A stretch of 64,000 nucleotides of DNA from NCBI RefSeq assembly GCF_001434295.1, contig NZ_AZFA01000006.1:54675-118674 (forward strand), read 5' to 3'. Under the pieces are notes generated by a model. It was given only the letters and a program-made list of their open reading frames with translations. It was not told the DNA's origin and did no database searches. Positions 1-7,971 of the stretch are shown piece by piece (position 1 is the stretch's first letter; each line of letters begins with the position of its first letter). The DNA is from Companilactobacillus versmoldensis DSM 14857 = KCTC 3814 (GTDB taxonomy: Bacteria; Bacillota; Bacilli; Lactobacillales; Lactobacillaceae). The translations under genes and the position numbers were made by a program.

Positions 1-117
1 ACCATTATTAAGAGTTACAGTTGAATTCAAAGAATAATTCATATAAACACCCCCATGCAATTATTGTAACTCAAAAAATATTGTGATACTAAGAATTCAA
101 TTATCATTGGTATATGC

Positions 118-149
118 TTGAGTGGTACAATTAGTTAAGCGTTTACAAT
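118..149 (+). promoter_or_regulatory. Putative cre site and promoter region of fbp
   Basis: GTTAAGCGTTTACA at 134-147 matches the CcpA operator consensus (TGWAANCGNTWWCA) at 12 of 14 positions. A TACAAT hexamer at 126-131, or another at 144-149, could be the -10; neither has a good -35. A cre here would fit repression of a gluconeogenic gene by good sugars. The first 117 bases of the window show no gene. Confidence 0.4.
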
Positions 150-180
150 AATCTTGCTAAAGAGAGGTCTAGGTTTGGAT

Positions 181-2073
181 ATGAAGAAAAATTTCACAAA
201 CGATAATGAAATCAAATCTGAAATTATCAATCTTTCCGCGATTCTTAATTTGCCAAAGGGGACTGAAGCGTTCGTGAGTGACATCCATGGTGAATACGAT
301 GAATTTGCCCATATATTGAGGAATGGCTCCGGAAATACTCGTCAAAAAATTGCTGAGTTGTTTACCGGCCGCCTTACCGAGGATCGTCAGAAAAAATTTG
401 CTTTTTTAATTTATTATCCATCTGAAATTTTAAGTCAGATCAAGCAACAATTTACCAATGAAGCCGATTTGAATCAATGGTATTTCGATGTTTTTAATGA
501 GTTGATCGATATGCTGCGTTACACCTCGATCAAATATACACGCTCGAAAGTCAGAAAGGCAATCAAGAGTGATTTCGTCTATGTCACTGAGGAATTACTT
601 TATTCTGACCAAAATGATTTCACCAAGCGTAGTTACTATCAAGAAGTCATGGATAACATTATTAAGTTAGATATGGCTGACCAATTTATCATTTCGACTT
701 GTCATACGATTCAGCGTTTGGTGGTCGATCATCTGCATATTATTGGTGATGTTTACGACCGTGGTCCGCATCCTGATCTGATCATGGACCATTTGATGAA
801 TCGCTGGGGTAGCCTGGATTTTCAGTGGGGCAATCATGATATCCTCTGGATCGGTAGTACAGCTGGATCCAAATTGTGTATGGCTAATCTGATCCGGATC
901 AGTGCCCGCTACAATAATCTGCGTCTGCTGACTGACACATATGGTATCGACCTTTCAGACCTGAAGGAATTCGCCGCTAACAATTATCAACCGCAGCCTG
1001 CCTTCACACCTAGATCTGATACGGGTGATAACATCCCTAGCGACGATTCCTTGTACGACAATACGGTCCAACAAGCGATGGCCATCATGCAGTTCAAAAT
1101 GGAAGGCCAGACGATCAAGAATCGGCCTGAGTTTGACATGGAAAATCGCATGTTATTACATCGACTTTCCAAAGACCGCAAGACCATTGAGATTAATGGC
1201 CAAAGTTATCCAGTCACTAATGGCTGCTTCCAGCTGGTCGATCCAGATGATCCGTACAAGCTGACGGGTAAGGAGCAAAATATTCTCGATGAGTTGATAA
1301 GGCAGTTTATCGACTCCCCAAAGTTGCGTTATCATATGTCGTTCATGATGAATTACGGTTCCATGTATCTCAAATATAATGGCAATTTGTTACTTCACGG
1401 CTGTGTTCCCGTCAATGAAGATGGTAGTATGCAAAGCTGGACTGTTGATGGCAAGACTTATTCAGGAAAATCATTGTTTGATTTCTTTGAGAAAACTTTG
1501 AAAGAAGACTTCCAAAATCCAACGACAGAGGAAAGTCTTGATTCAGATATCATCTGGTATTTGTGGACTGGTAAGATGTCACCATTGTTTGGTAAGGAAT
1601 CGATGACGACCTTTGAACGTTATTTCGTCGAAAACAAAGAACTTCATAAAGAACCGAAGAATGCATACTATTCATTAAGAAAAGAAGAATGGTTTGCGGA
1701 TGAATTATTGAAGGAATTCGGCCTCGACCCTGATGATGGCCACATTATTAATGGTCATACTCCAGTTAAACTAGGTCATTCGCCTATCATGGCCAATCGA
1801 AAGATCTTCGTTATCGATGGTGGAATGTCAAAGCCTTATCACAAAGCGACCGGTATCGGTGGCTACACTTTGTTGTCAAATTCTTATGGGTTCCAATTAG
1901 TTACTCATGAACCATTCACGACACGTGCTAAAGCTATTGCAGATTTAACAGACGTTGTCTCTACTAAACGAGTCATTGAACAATCAGCTAAGCGTAAGAC
2001 TGTTGCTGACACTGACAACGGAGTAAAAATTAGAAAACAGATTGCAAGCTTACAAGCTAGATTAAATAAATGA
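181..2073 (+). CDS. fbp: Fructose-1,6-bisphosphatase, class III
   Basis: The enzyme hydrolyses fructose-1,6-bisphosphate to fructose-6-phosphate in gluconeogenesis, in the cytoplasm. The protein has about 630 residues, the usual length for the Firmicute class III family. Metallophosphatase motifs are visible: DIHGEYDE near residue 36, GDVYDRG near residue 190 and GNHD near residue 218. The reading frame is open upstream to a TTG at 154, and a TTG at 175 sits 7 nt after AGAGAGG (161-167). The ATG at 181 is chosen because family members begin with a short MxKNF-like end; the spacing leaves 175 possible. A strong terminator follows directly, so the gene is probably monocistronic. Confidence 0.93.
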   Translation: MKKNFTNDNEIKSEIINLSAILNLPKGTEAFVSDIHGEYDEFAHILRNGSGNTRQKIAELFTGRLTEDRQKKFAFLIYYPSEILSQIKQQFTNEADLNQWYFDVFNELIDMLRYTSIKYTRSKVRKAIKSDFVYVTEELLYSDQNDFTKRSYYQEVMDNIIKLDMADQFIISTCHTIQRLVVDHLHIIGDVYDRGPHPDLIMDHLMNRWGSLDFQWGNHDILWIGSTAGSKLCMANLIRISARYNNLRLLTDTYGIDLSDLKEFAANNYQPQPAFTPRSDTGDNIPSDDSLYDNTVQQAMAIMQFKMEGQTIKNRPEFDMENRMLLHRLSKDRKTIEINGQSYPVTNGCFQLVDPDDPYKLTGKEQNILDELIRQFIDSPKLRYHMSFMMNYGSMYLKYNGNLLLHGCVPVNEDGSMQSWTVDGKTYSGKSLFDFFEKTLKEDFQNPTTEESLDSDIIWYLWTGKMSPLFGKESMTTFERYFVENKELHKEPKNAYYSLRKEEWFADELLKEFGLDPDDGHIINGHTPVKLGHSPIMANRKIFVIDGGMSKPYHKATGIGGYTLLSNSYGFQLVTHEPFTTRAKAIADLTDVVSTKRVIEQSAKRKTVADTDNGVKIRKQIASLQARLNK

Positions 2074-2080
2074 TTATTAA

Positions 2081-2120
2081 ACCATTTTGCAAAAAAGGCA
2101 AAATGGTTTTTTGCTTTTTA
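2081..2120 (+). terminator. Rho-independent terminator after fbp
   Basis: ACCATTTTGC (2081-2090) pairs with GCAAAATGGT (2098-2107) and is followed by TTTTTTGCTTTTT. Confidence 0.9.
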
Positions 2121-2193
2121 AATTAAGGTGGCTCGATTATATGTTTGAAAAGGTTTAGAATTAAACTGAGACTAACAGAAAGGGGTAAGGGAA

Positions 2194-2700
2194 ATGAACA
2201 ATCAAGCACCTTTAGATGACAAAAGTAAATTAGATACCATCATCACTGATGTTTCTGAGGGGATCAATGATGCGGGGAATACTTTCCCAGCTCCGTCAGA
2301 TCCCGTCGAAGAAAGCAATCCGAAACAAGTTGTTCGTTACTTACTGTGGGGATTGATTTCTGTCGTCGTCAATTTAGGAACATTTTTCATTTTGTATCGA
2401 TTAATGAGTTTAAATTATCAATTGGCCAATATCGTCGCTTGGTTTCTCGGTGTCCAAGTCGGATTTTGGGTCGACCGTGTGATTGTTTTCCGGCATAAAT
2501 CAAATACAGCTTTTCAAGAAATGCTTGCTTTTTATGGCACACGGATCTTAACTTATTTGATCGAAGCTGCCACTTTGTGGGTTGGTATTTCCTTATTAGC
2601 CGCCAACGGAACTGGTAGTAAGATCGTTGGTCAAATTTTGGCGATCATTGGAAACTTCATCTTTTCAAAATCCTTTATTTTTAAGAATAGAGCAAAATAA
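2194..2700 (+). CDS. GtrA-family membrane protein
   Basis: A 168-residue protein with four predicted membrane segments between about residues 48 and 165, preceded by a roughly 45-residue polar, acidic N-terminal tail. The segment around KQVVRYLLWGLISVVVN and the later GFWVDRVIVFRHKS match the GtrA family. Members are thought to move lipid-linked sugars or help glycosylate cell-wall polymers; the substrate here cannot be told. An AGAAAGGGG Shine-Dalgarno lies before the ATG. The gene stands alone between two terminators. Confidence 0.85.
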   Translation: MNNQAPLDDKSKLDTIITDVSEGINDAGNTFPAPSDPVEESNPKQVVRYLLWGLISVVVNLGTFFILYRLMSLNYQLANIVAWFLGVQVGFWVDRVIVFRHKSNTAFQEMLAFYGTRILTYLIEAATLWVGISLLAANGTGSKIVGQILAIIGNFIFSKSFIFKNRAK

Positions 2701-2757
2701 CATCAACTCAAATTAAGTGTGATAGAAAAACTAGTTGTTTTTATAAGGTCTAATAAG

Positions 2758-2803
2758 AAATGGATTGTTCCTGTGTTGTTTCAGTTGACGATCCATTTTT
2801 TTG
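2758..2803 (+). terminator. Terminator after the GtrA-family gene
   Basis: AAATGGAT (2758-2765) pairs with ATCCATTT (2791-2798), with a T-run after it. The loop is long (about 25 nt) but can pair further inside. Confidence 0.75.
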
Positions 2804-2907
2804 ATTTATAAAGATATTTTGCATTTGATTTGTTCTAGACTGTAAAAGGCCGAGTGCTATACTTAACTTTAAGTAGATAACATTTTACTGAGGGGGATTA
2901 TTTTAAA

Positions 2908-3909
2908 ATGAAAAAGAATCGGATTTTGTTAGCTTTAGCATTAACTGCCTTGATTGCACCTAGTATTTTAGGCGGTGTTGCCAATGATTTTGAACCTACT
3001 GTTAAGGCTGCGACTACAACAAACATTAATAGTTTCAAAAATCCCGTTGGAACGGTGGATCTAGGTGGTGCCTACACAGTTGATGCAGATGGTAACCAAA
3101 CTAGTCTCTTTCTTCCAGGTCAGTCAGCTTGGAAACTAGGTCCATCCATTCTTATCAATGGGGAAACATATTATGAAGTAGCAACAAATAACTATATTGG
3201 TTCTGATCGTATTACTGTCTCAGATGGAGTTCCTTTCTATACGATTATCCATTCAGCTGTTCCTAACCAAGTTGGTACCTTAACAACTGATAGCCAGGTA
3301 GTTGATAGTTATGGAAACGATACAGGTACAGTTTTACCTGCTGGTTCTTCATGGAAACTGGGTCAATTGATAAAAATAAGTGGTCTCGCTTATTATCAAG
3401 TGTCAGCTAATGGATATGTTTTGGCTGCATTTTTGACAACTGACACAGCTCCTGCCACAGACGGGAATGACACAATCACCCTAAATAATGCGTCTGAGGT
3501 CCTTGATGACAATGGCAGTCGGACTGGTCGAATATTACCAGCCTATTCATCTTGGAAAACAGATCAAACGAAGACTCTTAATGGTCTAACATATTATCGA
3601 GTCGGCACTAATCAATGGGTATCCAATGTCCCAATTGCCGATTACTCATTAACAGCCAAGCTGAAAAATAGTCAATCGGTATATAACAGCAAAACAAATT
3701 CCATGACGAGAAGTTTACCCGCAGGTTCTTCATGGGAGATCAACAAAGTTGTTCGCAATAAAAATAACCAATTCTGGGGCAAAGTCTCCAACGATGAATG
3801 GTTGTTGATTGATGCTAATAACGTAGTGATGTCGTACGGAGATTCAGATACTGTACCAAATGTTGCAATTAGTGAACCCGATTTTGCGACAAATATTAAT
3901 AATCAATAA
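2908..3909 (+). CDS. Secreted protein with four SLAP-like repeats
   Basis: 333 residues with an N-terminal signal peptide (residues 1-34, cleavage probably after VKA). The rest is four repeats of about 60 residues, beginning near residues 45, 120, 190 and 248. Each has the pattern V-D-x-x-G...LP-x-x-S-x-W-K...YY-x-V-x-x-N-x-Y/W-V, typical of the SLAP (surface layer protein A) wall-binding domain. There is no sortase motif and no enzyme domain, so it is probably a non-covalently bound cell-surface protein of unknown role. The Shine-Dalgarno is unusually G-rich (GAGGGGGATTA) and is complementary to the C-rich motif of the small-RNA candidates at 7-9 kb. An extended -10 (TGC-TATACT) lies at 2855-2863. 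Confidence 0.8.
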   Translation: MKKNRILLALALTALIAPSILGGVANDFEPTVKAATTTNINSFKNPVGTVDLGGAYTVDADGNQTSLFLPGQSAWKLGPSILINGETYYEVATNNYIGSDRITVSDGVPFYTIIHSAVPNQVGTLTTDSQVVDSYGNDTGTVLPAGSSWKLGQLIKISGLAYYQVSANGYVLAAFLTTDTAPATDGNDTITLNNASEVLDDNGSRTGRILPAYSSWKTDQTKTLNGLTYYRVGTNQWVSNVPIADYSLTAKLKNSQSVYNSKTNSMTRSLPAGSSWEINKVVRNKNNQFWGKVSNDEWLLIDANNVVMSYGDSDTVPNVAISEPDFATNINNQ

Positions 3910-3911
3910 AA

Positions 3912-3953
3912 AAAATCCTCTGAATTTTCTTAGAAAACTTAGAGGATTTTTTA
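3912..3953. terminator. Bidirectional terminator between the SLAP gene and pyrP
   Basis: AAAATCCTCT (3912-3921) pairs with AGAGGATTTT (3941-3950), with T-runs on both strands; it serves the two convergent genes. Confidence 0.9.
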
Positions 3954-3969
3954 TTGCAATGAATTTTGA

Positions 3970-5256
3970 TTATTCTTCAGAGAGAGCTTCTCTTGGCAAA
4001 ATCAAGTTAAGGAGGATGCCCATAACAGTGGCGACACCAATACCAGTGAATTGAAAACTGCCAATTTGTAGGTAGGCGTTCCCGATACCAATTACTAGGA
4101 TAACTGAAGCAATCATTAGGTTACGTTTACGATTGAAATCGACTTTGTTGTCGACTAAGATCCGCAATCCACTTGAGGCAATGACCCCAAACAAGATGAA
4201 ACTGATACCACCAATAACTGGTCCAGGAATCGTTTGAATCAAAGCACTTAATTTACCAACGAAACCAAACAGAGCAGCGAACACGGCCGCACCAATAATT
4301 ACGTAAACTGAGAAAATTTTATTAACGGCCATAACACCGATGTTTTCACCATAAGATGTGATCGGTGGTCCACCAACTAATCCAGCAAAGATCGAAGCAG
4401 TACCATCACCAGCTAAAGTCCGATGCAACCCAGGATTTTTAAAGAAGTTTCGGTGAGTCAATTCATCAAGGACCATGATATGTCCCAAATGTTCAGCCAT
4501 CGTAACAAAGGCAATCGGCGCAAAACTCAATATTGCATCCCAGTATATCTTCTTAGGAGTGTAACTAATGTATGGGAATTCAAAAGCAGGTAATTTCAAC
4601 CAAGGTGTTGAGATGACTTTTGAGAAATCAACGATACCTAGAGCAACAGATAGGACGTAACCACAAACTATTCCCAGCAAGATGGCAATGTTGCTCCAAA
4701 AACCCTTTAAATACATATTGAATAAAACTGTGACCAGCAGCGTAAAAATAGCTACACCAAAATAAGTTAAATCATAATGCTTGCCGTTCATCATGGCATT
4801 GTCAGCAGCCGAACTAGCAACTGAAAGTCCGATAACGATAACAATCGGTCCGACGACGATTGGTGGTAAAGCCCGGTCGATCCAGCCAGAACCGGCGATA
4901 CCAACGATGGTGGCAACGACTAGGTAAACTAGCCCGACGGCGATAGTCCCTTGGGCAACTCCAGCGTAACCAGCGGTCTTCATCAGTGCCACACTTGGGA
5001 CGATGAAGGAAAAACTGGAACTCATATATGCTGGGATGCGTCCCTTAGTGATCAAGATGTGCAAAATCGTTCCGATACCAGAACTGAATAGCGCAATACT
5101 TGGGTCCAGGCCGACTAAAAGTGGCACGAGAACAGTAGCACCAAACATTGAGAATAAGTGCTGTAAAGAAAGCAATGGCCAAGTTGCCAAAGGTGGACGT
5201 TCATATAAGTCTAAGACAGCTTCGGGATTGCGATAATGTTTATCATTTGTATCCAA
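3970..5256 (-). CDS. pyrP: Uracil permease (NCS2 family)
   Basis: A 428-residue membrane protein of the NCS2 nucleobase transporter family, with about 12-14 hydrophobic segments. It imports uracil with protons for pyrimidine salvage. Seen: the family signature region with FAPIAFVTMAEHLGHI near residue 244 and GGPPITSYGENIGVMA near 296, both typical of UraA/PyrP. The assignment to uracil rather than xanthine rests on these motifs and on the PyrR-type attenuator in the leader (5281-5365), which is a pyrimidine signal. It is monocistronic. Confidence 0.92.
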   Translation of the reverse strand: MDTNDKHYRNPEAVLDLYERPPLATWPLLSLQHLFSMFGATVLVPLLVGLDPSIALFSSGIGTILHILITKGRIPAYMSSSFSFIVPSVALMKTAGYAGVAQGTIAVGLVYLVVATIVGIAGSGWIDRALPPIVVGPIVIVIGLSVASSAADNAMMNGKHYDLTYFGVAIFTLLVTVLFNMYLKGFWSNIAILLGIVCGYVLSVALGIVDFSKVISTPWLKLPAFEFPYISYTPKKIYWDAILSFAPIAFVTMAEHLGHIMVLDELTHRNFFKNPGLHRTLAGDGTASIFAGLVGGPPITSYGENIGVMAVNKIFSVYVIIGAAVFAALFGFVGKLSALIQTIPGPVIGGISFILFGVIASSGLRILVDNKVDFNRKRNLMIASVILVIGIGNAYLQIGSFQFTGIGVATVMGILLNLILPREALSEE

Positions 5257-5280
5257 TATTCTAACCCCCAGAATTTGCCC

Positions 5281-5365
5281 AAAAAAATAGTCCTTTATCC
5301 CGTGTATGTCGAAATAAAAGACTTCAATAAAAGACTTAAGCGTTCCTTATTAGCCTCACGGGACT
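5281..5365 (-). promoter_or_regulatory. PyrR-dependent transcription attenuator in the pyrP leader
   Basis: Read on the minus strand, GTGAGGCTAATAAGG with flanking GTCCC (5344-5365) matches the PyrR binding loop. Downstream, GTCTTTTAT (5322-5314) pairs with ATAAAGGAC (5298-5290) to form a 9-bp terminator followed by TATTTTTTT. The loop of that terminator holds CACGGG, the exact complement of CCCGTG inside the PyrR site, giving the competing antiterminator. PyrR with UMP should therefore stop transcription when pyrimidines are plentiful. Confidence 0.88.
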
Positions 5366-5392
5366 AAGATTAAAGGCAATTCAATTTTCTAT

Positions 5393-5421
5393 ACTATATT
5401 AAATTTGAAAACAGATGTCAA
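5393..5421 (-). promoter_or_regulatory. Promoter of pyrP
   Basis: On the minus strand TTGACA (5421-5416), a 17-bp spacer and TATAGT (5398-5393): a near-perfect sigma-A promoter. The predicted start near 5386 places the PyrR site about 20 nt into the transcript. Confidence 0.88.
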
Positions 5422-5580
5422 TAATGATCCTAAAGCTATCGGAGAAAAATATCCTTGCGAAAAGCTTTTCAGCTTGCGTTTTCTTGATGTTTTCACTTAC
5501 TATAAAAAAGGTTGGAGAAGCTGCTATTTGAACTGGATAAACATCAGGATTAAACGACTTAGAATACAAAGGAGTACAAG

Positions 5581-6189
5581 ATGGTTGAATTATATGTAGT
5601 TCGTCACGGCGAAACAGATACAAATTACGAGATGCGAGTCAATGGTCGATCGACTGATATGCCTTTGAACCAAACTGGTATCGAACAGGCTCGAGCATTA
5701 AGAAATGAGATCGATATGACTACCTTCGATATTGTTTATACTAGCCCCCTGAAACGTGCTAAAGAAACAGCTCAAATTTTAAATAACGGTATCCATGATG
5801 CTTTGATCGTCGATGATCGTTTGGCCGAAGCTGATTACGGAACCTGGGATGGCGTATCGGAAAAAGAGCTGTATCAAGAACATCCTGAGACTTTTGATGA
5901 GAATGGATTCCTATTACCGAGTTTTATCGAGTATGCCGAAAACGCTGAAAGCTATCAATCAGTATATCGCCGTGTCGAGAGTTTCTTACAAGATATCTCA
6001 ACACTTGGTGATCAACGAGTTATGGCAGTTTGCCACGGTTTTATTAGTCGGGCTATCTTACGACAAGTGTTGGAGATCAATGATCTTTCTAAAATTGTGC
6101 AACCGGCCAATGGTGGCGTTTCAAAATATCAATTAACTGAAAAAAATCGTTACTTAAGATTTTATGCTCGGAAGAAATTTATTGAGTAA
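5581..6189 (+). CDS. Histidine phosphatase, phosphoglycerate mutase-like
   Basis: 202 residues of the histidine phosphatase superfamily. The catalytic motif VRHGETD lies at residues 7-13, and the second histidine is in VCHGFISRA near residue 150. The family includes cofactor-dependent phosphoglycerate mutase and many small-molecule phosphatases (GpmB/PhoE/CobC-like). The length and the early VNGRSTDMPLN segment fit the phosphatase branch; the substrate is not evident. A GGAG-type Shine-Dalgarno precedes the ATG. It is followed by menG after 71 bp. Confidence 0.88.
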   Translation: MVELYVVRHGETDTNYEMRVNGRSTDMPLNQTGIEQARALRNEIDMTTFDIVYTSPLKRAKETAQILNNGIHDALIVDDRLAEADYGTWDGVSEKELYQEHPETFDENGFLLPSFIEYAENAESYQSVYRRVESFLQDISTLGDQRVMAVCHGFISRAILRQVLEINDLSKIVQPANGGVSKYQLTEKNRYLRFYARKKFIE

Positions 6190-6218
6190 ATGACTAACGC
6201 TCAACGCAATTTTAATAT

Positions 6219-6236
6219 ATACTTATATATAAGTAT
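6219..6236. repeat. Perfect 18-bp AT-rich palindrome
   Basis: ATACTTATATATAAGTAT is its own reverse complement. It lies inside a longer imperfect stem (CTAAC near 6194 with GTTAG near 6247) between the phosphatase gene and menG. There is no T-run, so it is not a plain terminator; it may be an operator or an RNA processing hairpin. Confidence 0.5.
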
Positions 6237-6260
6237 TTCATTGATTGTTAGGGTGAGTAG

Positions 6261-6974
6261 ATGGCAAATTTAACTAATAAAGTACCAGAAAAAGATGTTC
6301 AAAATGTTTTTGATTCCATAGCAGGCAATTATGACAAATTGAACTCGATTATGAGTTTAGGTACTCATAACAAATGGCGTATGCAAGCAACTAATATGAT
6401 CAAGGGTAATCCAATGGATATCCTTGACCTTTGTTGTGGTACGGCCGATTGGAGTTTATTGTTAGCTAGCAAATTTGAACGAGCCCATGTTATTGGATTG
6501 GATTTTAGCAGTGAGATGCTAAAAATTGGTCAAAAGAAGATCAACGAATCTGGGCTTGATAACGTCCAATTAAAACAAGGTGACGCTATGAAGTTGGCTT
6601 ACCCGGATAATACTTTTGACGTGATTACGATTGGTTTTGGTCTGCGCAACGTTCCAGATGCCAATCAGGTACTGAAGGAGATTTTCCGGATCTTGAAGCC
6701 TAATGGGCAATTACTTTGCCTTGAAGCTTTCAAGGTGGAGACTCCGGTGGTCAAATGGGGCTGGAAACTTTACTTTAATGAGATCATGCCGACTATGGGC
6801 AAGGTTTTTGCTTCGCACAAGCCTGAGTATCAATACCTGGATGATTCGGTCAACAAGTTTGTTAGTATCAAAAAATTGGTGCGGATGTATCGTGATGCTG
6901 GTTTTATCAACATCCGGGTTCGCAATTTGATGATGAAGTCGGCGGCGATTCATTATGGTGTTAAGCCGGCTTGA
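6261..6974 (+). CDS. menG: Demethylmenaquinone methyltransferase
   Basis: 237 residues, class I SAM-dependent methyltransferase of the UbiE/MenG family, which methylates demethylmenaquinone in the last step of menaquinone synthesis. Seen: FDSIAGNYDKLN near residue 16, the SAM-binding motif ILDLCCGTADWS near residue 55 and FGLRNVPDA near residue 125, all family signatures. No other menaquinone genes are in the window. The rest of the pathway may be elsewhere, or the enzyme may act on imported precursors, as many lactobacilli keep only part of the pathway. Confidence 0.92.
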   Translation: MANLTNKVPEKDVQNVFDSIAGNYDKLNSIMSLGTHNKWRMQATNMIKGNPMDILDLCCGTADWSLLLASKFERAHVIGLDFSSEMLKIGQKKINESGLDNVQLKQGDAMKLAYPDNTFDVITIGFGLRNVPDANQVLKEIFRILKPNGQLLCLEAFKVETPVVKWGWKLYFNEIMPTMGKVFASHKPEYQYLDDSVNKFVSIKKLVRMYRDAGFINIRVRNLMMKSAAIHYGVKPA

Positions 6975-6994
6975 TGATTTTATTTTTGTAATGT

Positions 6995-7105
6995 AAAAAA
7001 ACCATCCTGGGGAAGGATGGCTTTTTTTATGGGATTATATTTATATGCACTTTTTATGTGTTATAGGGGGGATGTAGTAAAAGGACTCTCTGTTCCTTCT
7101 CATCT
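6995..7105 (-). ncRNA. Small-RNA candidate A (C-rich, paralogous family)
   Basis: Read on the minus strand. After a TATATA -10 (7117-7112), the transcript would start near 7105. It has a 5' hairpin (GTAG..AGAAGGA pairing with TCCTTTT..CTAC), an unpaired ACATCCCCCCTATAAC tract, a second ATAATCCC motif, and a terminator (CCATCCT / AGGATGG, 7020-7002) with a TCCCC loop and a run of seven T. The same organisation recurs at 7739-7859 and 8968-9085. The terminator hairpin also faces menG and has a T-run on the plus strand, so it likely ends menG too. No conserved peptide is encoded. Confidence 0.7.
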
Positions 7106-7111
7106 ACAAGT

Positions 7112-7168
7112 TATATACTAATGGTTTTTATTGAATTATTTGTTTTCTATTTGTGATTTTTCTTTGAA
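7112..7168 (-). promoter_or_regulatory. Four-hexamer operator (PhoP-like) and promoter of small RNA A
   Basis: Minus strand, upstream to downstream: TTCAAA (7168-7163), ATCACA (7157-7152), AAAACA (7146-7141), TTCAAT (7135-7130). They are separated by exactly 5 bp each, then 12 bp to the -10 TATATA (7117-7112). There is no good -35. This is the layout of an activator-dependent promoter bound by an OmpR/PhoP-family response regulator. Confidence 0.6.
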
Positions 7169-7186
7169 GGTTTTTTTTGGGTGGGG

Positions 7187-7352
7187 GTTCACTGCCGGCT
7201 CCGGATAAATAATTTTTTGGGCTGGAACGTGGTGGACGCCACTTGGAGCCTCCCTTTGGGGGTCTTCAAGCTGGGTCTTGTTCTAAGCTCACTTCGTTCA
7301 CTAAGAACAATTTCACCACTGAGCCCAAAAATTATTTATCCCTCCGCCTGGG
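7187..7352. repeat. Long inverted repeat with internal hairpins
   Basis: GGATAAATAATTTTTTGGGC (7203-7222) and its near-complement (7322-7341, one base shorter) form a stem of about 20 bp around 98 bp. Weaker pairing continues outside (GCCGG with CCTGG). Inside are further hairpins, for example TTGTTCT with AGAACAA (near 7278 and 7304) and GTGG with CCAC near 7230. It is markedly more GC-rich than its surroundings and has no coding potential. It looks like a dispersed intergenic palindromic element or a structured RNA. No transposase or target duplication was seen. Confidence 0.6.
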
Positions 7353-7402
7353 TTGGTCTATCAAATTTTTTTTGGTGGGCTGTTGCTGCTGTGGTAGTTG
7401 GA

Positions 7403-7669
7403 TGCGGTATTTCTCTATATTGCGGTGAAGTTCAAGGCCTAATGCTGCAGTTTTCTTCTGTCGCGGAGGCGTGTCAGCCTTGCTGCCTCTTTCCGCAATT
7501 GCAGTATTTTTCTATACTGCAGTGAAGTTTGAGTCCTAATGTTGCAATATTCTTCTATATTTCTAGAATTTTCTATTTAACTGCTGCAGTTTTCTTCTGT
7601 CGCGGAGGCGTGACGGCTTTGCCGCCTCTTTCAGCTATTGCAGTATTCTTCAATATTGCAGTGAAGTTC
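7403..7669. repeat. Two-copy palindromic repeat array
   Basis: A unit of about 85 bp occurs at 7444-7528 and again at 7583-7669. Each begins GCTGCAGTTTTCTTCTGTCG, holds a GGAGGC...GCCTC hairpin, then a TTGCAGTAT...ATACTGCAGTG hairpin, and ends GTGAAGTT. A third partial copy of the last hairpin is at 7403-7432. The apical stems differ but still pair: CAGC/GCTG in copy 1, CGGC/GCCG in copy 2. Short open frames across it are not conserved between copies. It is probably a non-coding structured repeat. Confidence 0.6.
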
Positions 7670-7738
7670 GGGATCAAACGTTGCATATTTTTATCCAGCT
7701 ATAACGTTTCAGATTAATTGATCCAGCTTTTTTCATAC

Positions 7739-7859
7739 AAAAAAATAACACTCTGGGGAGGAGTGTTATTTCAAGGGATTATATATACTTAGGGGATTAA
7801 GAATATATTTATATTATGTTATAGGGGGGATTAGAGAAGAGATTGTTCATCTCTCATCT
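7739..7859 (-). ncRNA. Small-RNA candidate B (C-rich, paralogous family)
   Basis: Read on the minus strand. It follows a CATAGT -10 (7871-7866). It carries a 5' hairpin (AGAGAT / ATCTCT around GAACA), then CTAATCCCCCCTATAACATAA, then TTAATCCCC, then ATAATCCC. It ends in a 10-bp terminator (AATAACACTC with GAGTGTTATT, 7770-7744; loop CTCCCCA) and TTTTTTT. The three UAAUCCC motifs and the terminator loop are all C-rich and mostly unpaired, like the UCCC motifs of staphylococcal regulatory RNAs that block ribosome binding sites. The terminator stem is identical to that of copy C. Confidence 0.75.
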
Positions 7860-7865
7860 ACAAGT

Positions 7866-7922
7866 ACTATGATAAACAATAACAATGAATAAATTATTTT
7901 GGAAATGTGAATTAATTGTGAA
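7866..7922 (-). promoter_or_regulatory. Four-hexamer operator (PhoP-like) and promoter of small RNA B
   Basis: Minus strand: TTCACA (7922-7917), TTCACA (7911-7906), AAAATA (7900-7895), TTCATT (7889-7884). All spacers are 5 bp, then 12 bp to CATAGT (7871-7866). The two perfect TTCACA copies make this the clearest example of the array. Confidence 0.65.
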
Positions 7923-7971
7923 GTTTCATTTGTTTTCAAGCAGTTTTGAAACGTTACGCCACAGTTTTCTT

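Noticed and set aside
5399..5623. Reading frames on both strands before the phosphatase gene
   Set aside because: They overlap the pyrP promoter and the start of the phosphatase gene and lack ribosome sites.
7181..7717. Several short plus-strand reading frames (about 60-114 codons)
   Set aside because: They run across the inverted repeat and palindromic units, have no Shine-Dalgarno, are not conserved between the repeat copies and have odd composition; they are by-products of the structured DNA.
7146..7922. WalR/VicR (TGTWAH-N5-TGTWAH) as the regulator of the small RNAs
   Set aside because: The opposite-strand reading TGTGAA-N5-TGTGAA breaks the W at the fourth position, while TT[ACT]ACA fits both these and the ugp sites; WalR is kept only as a less likely option.
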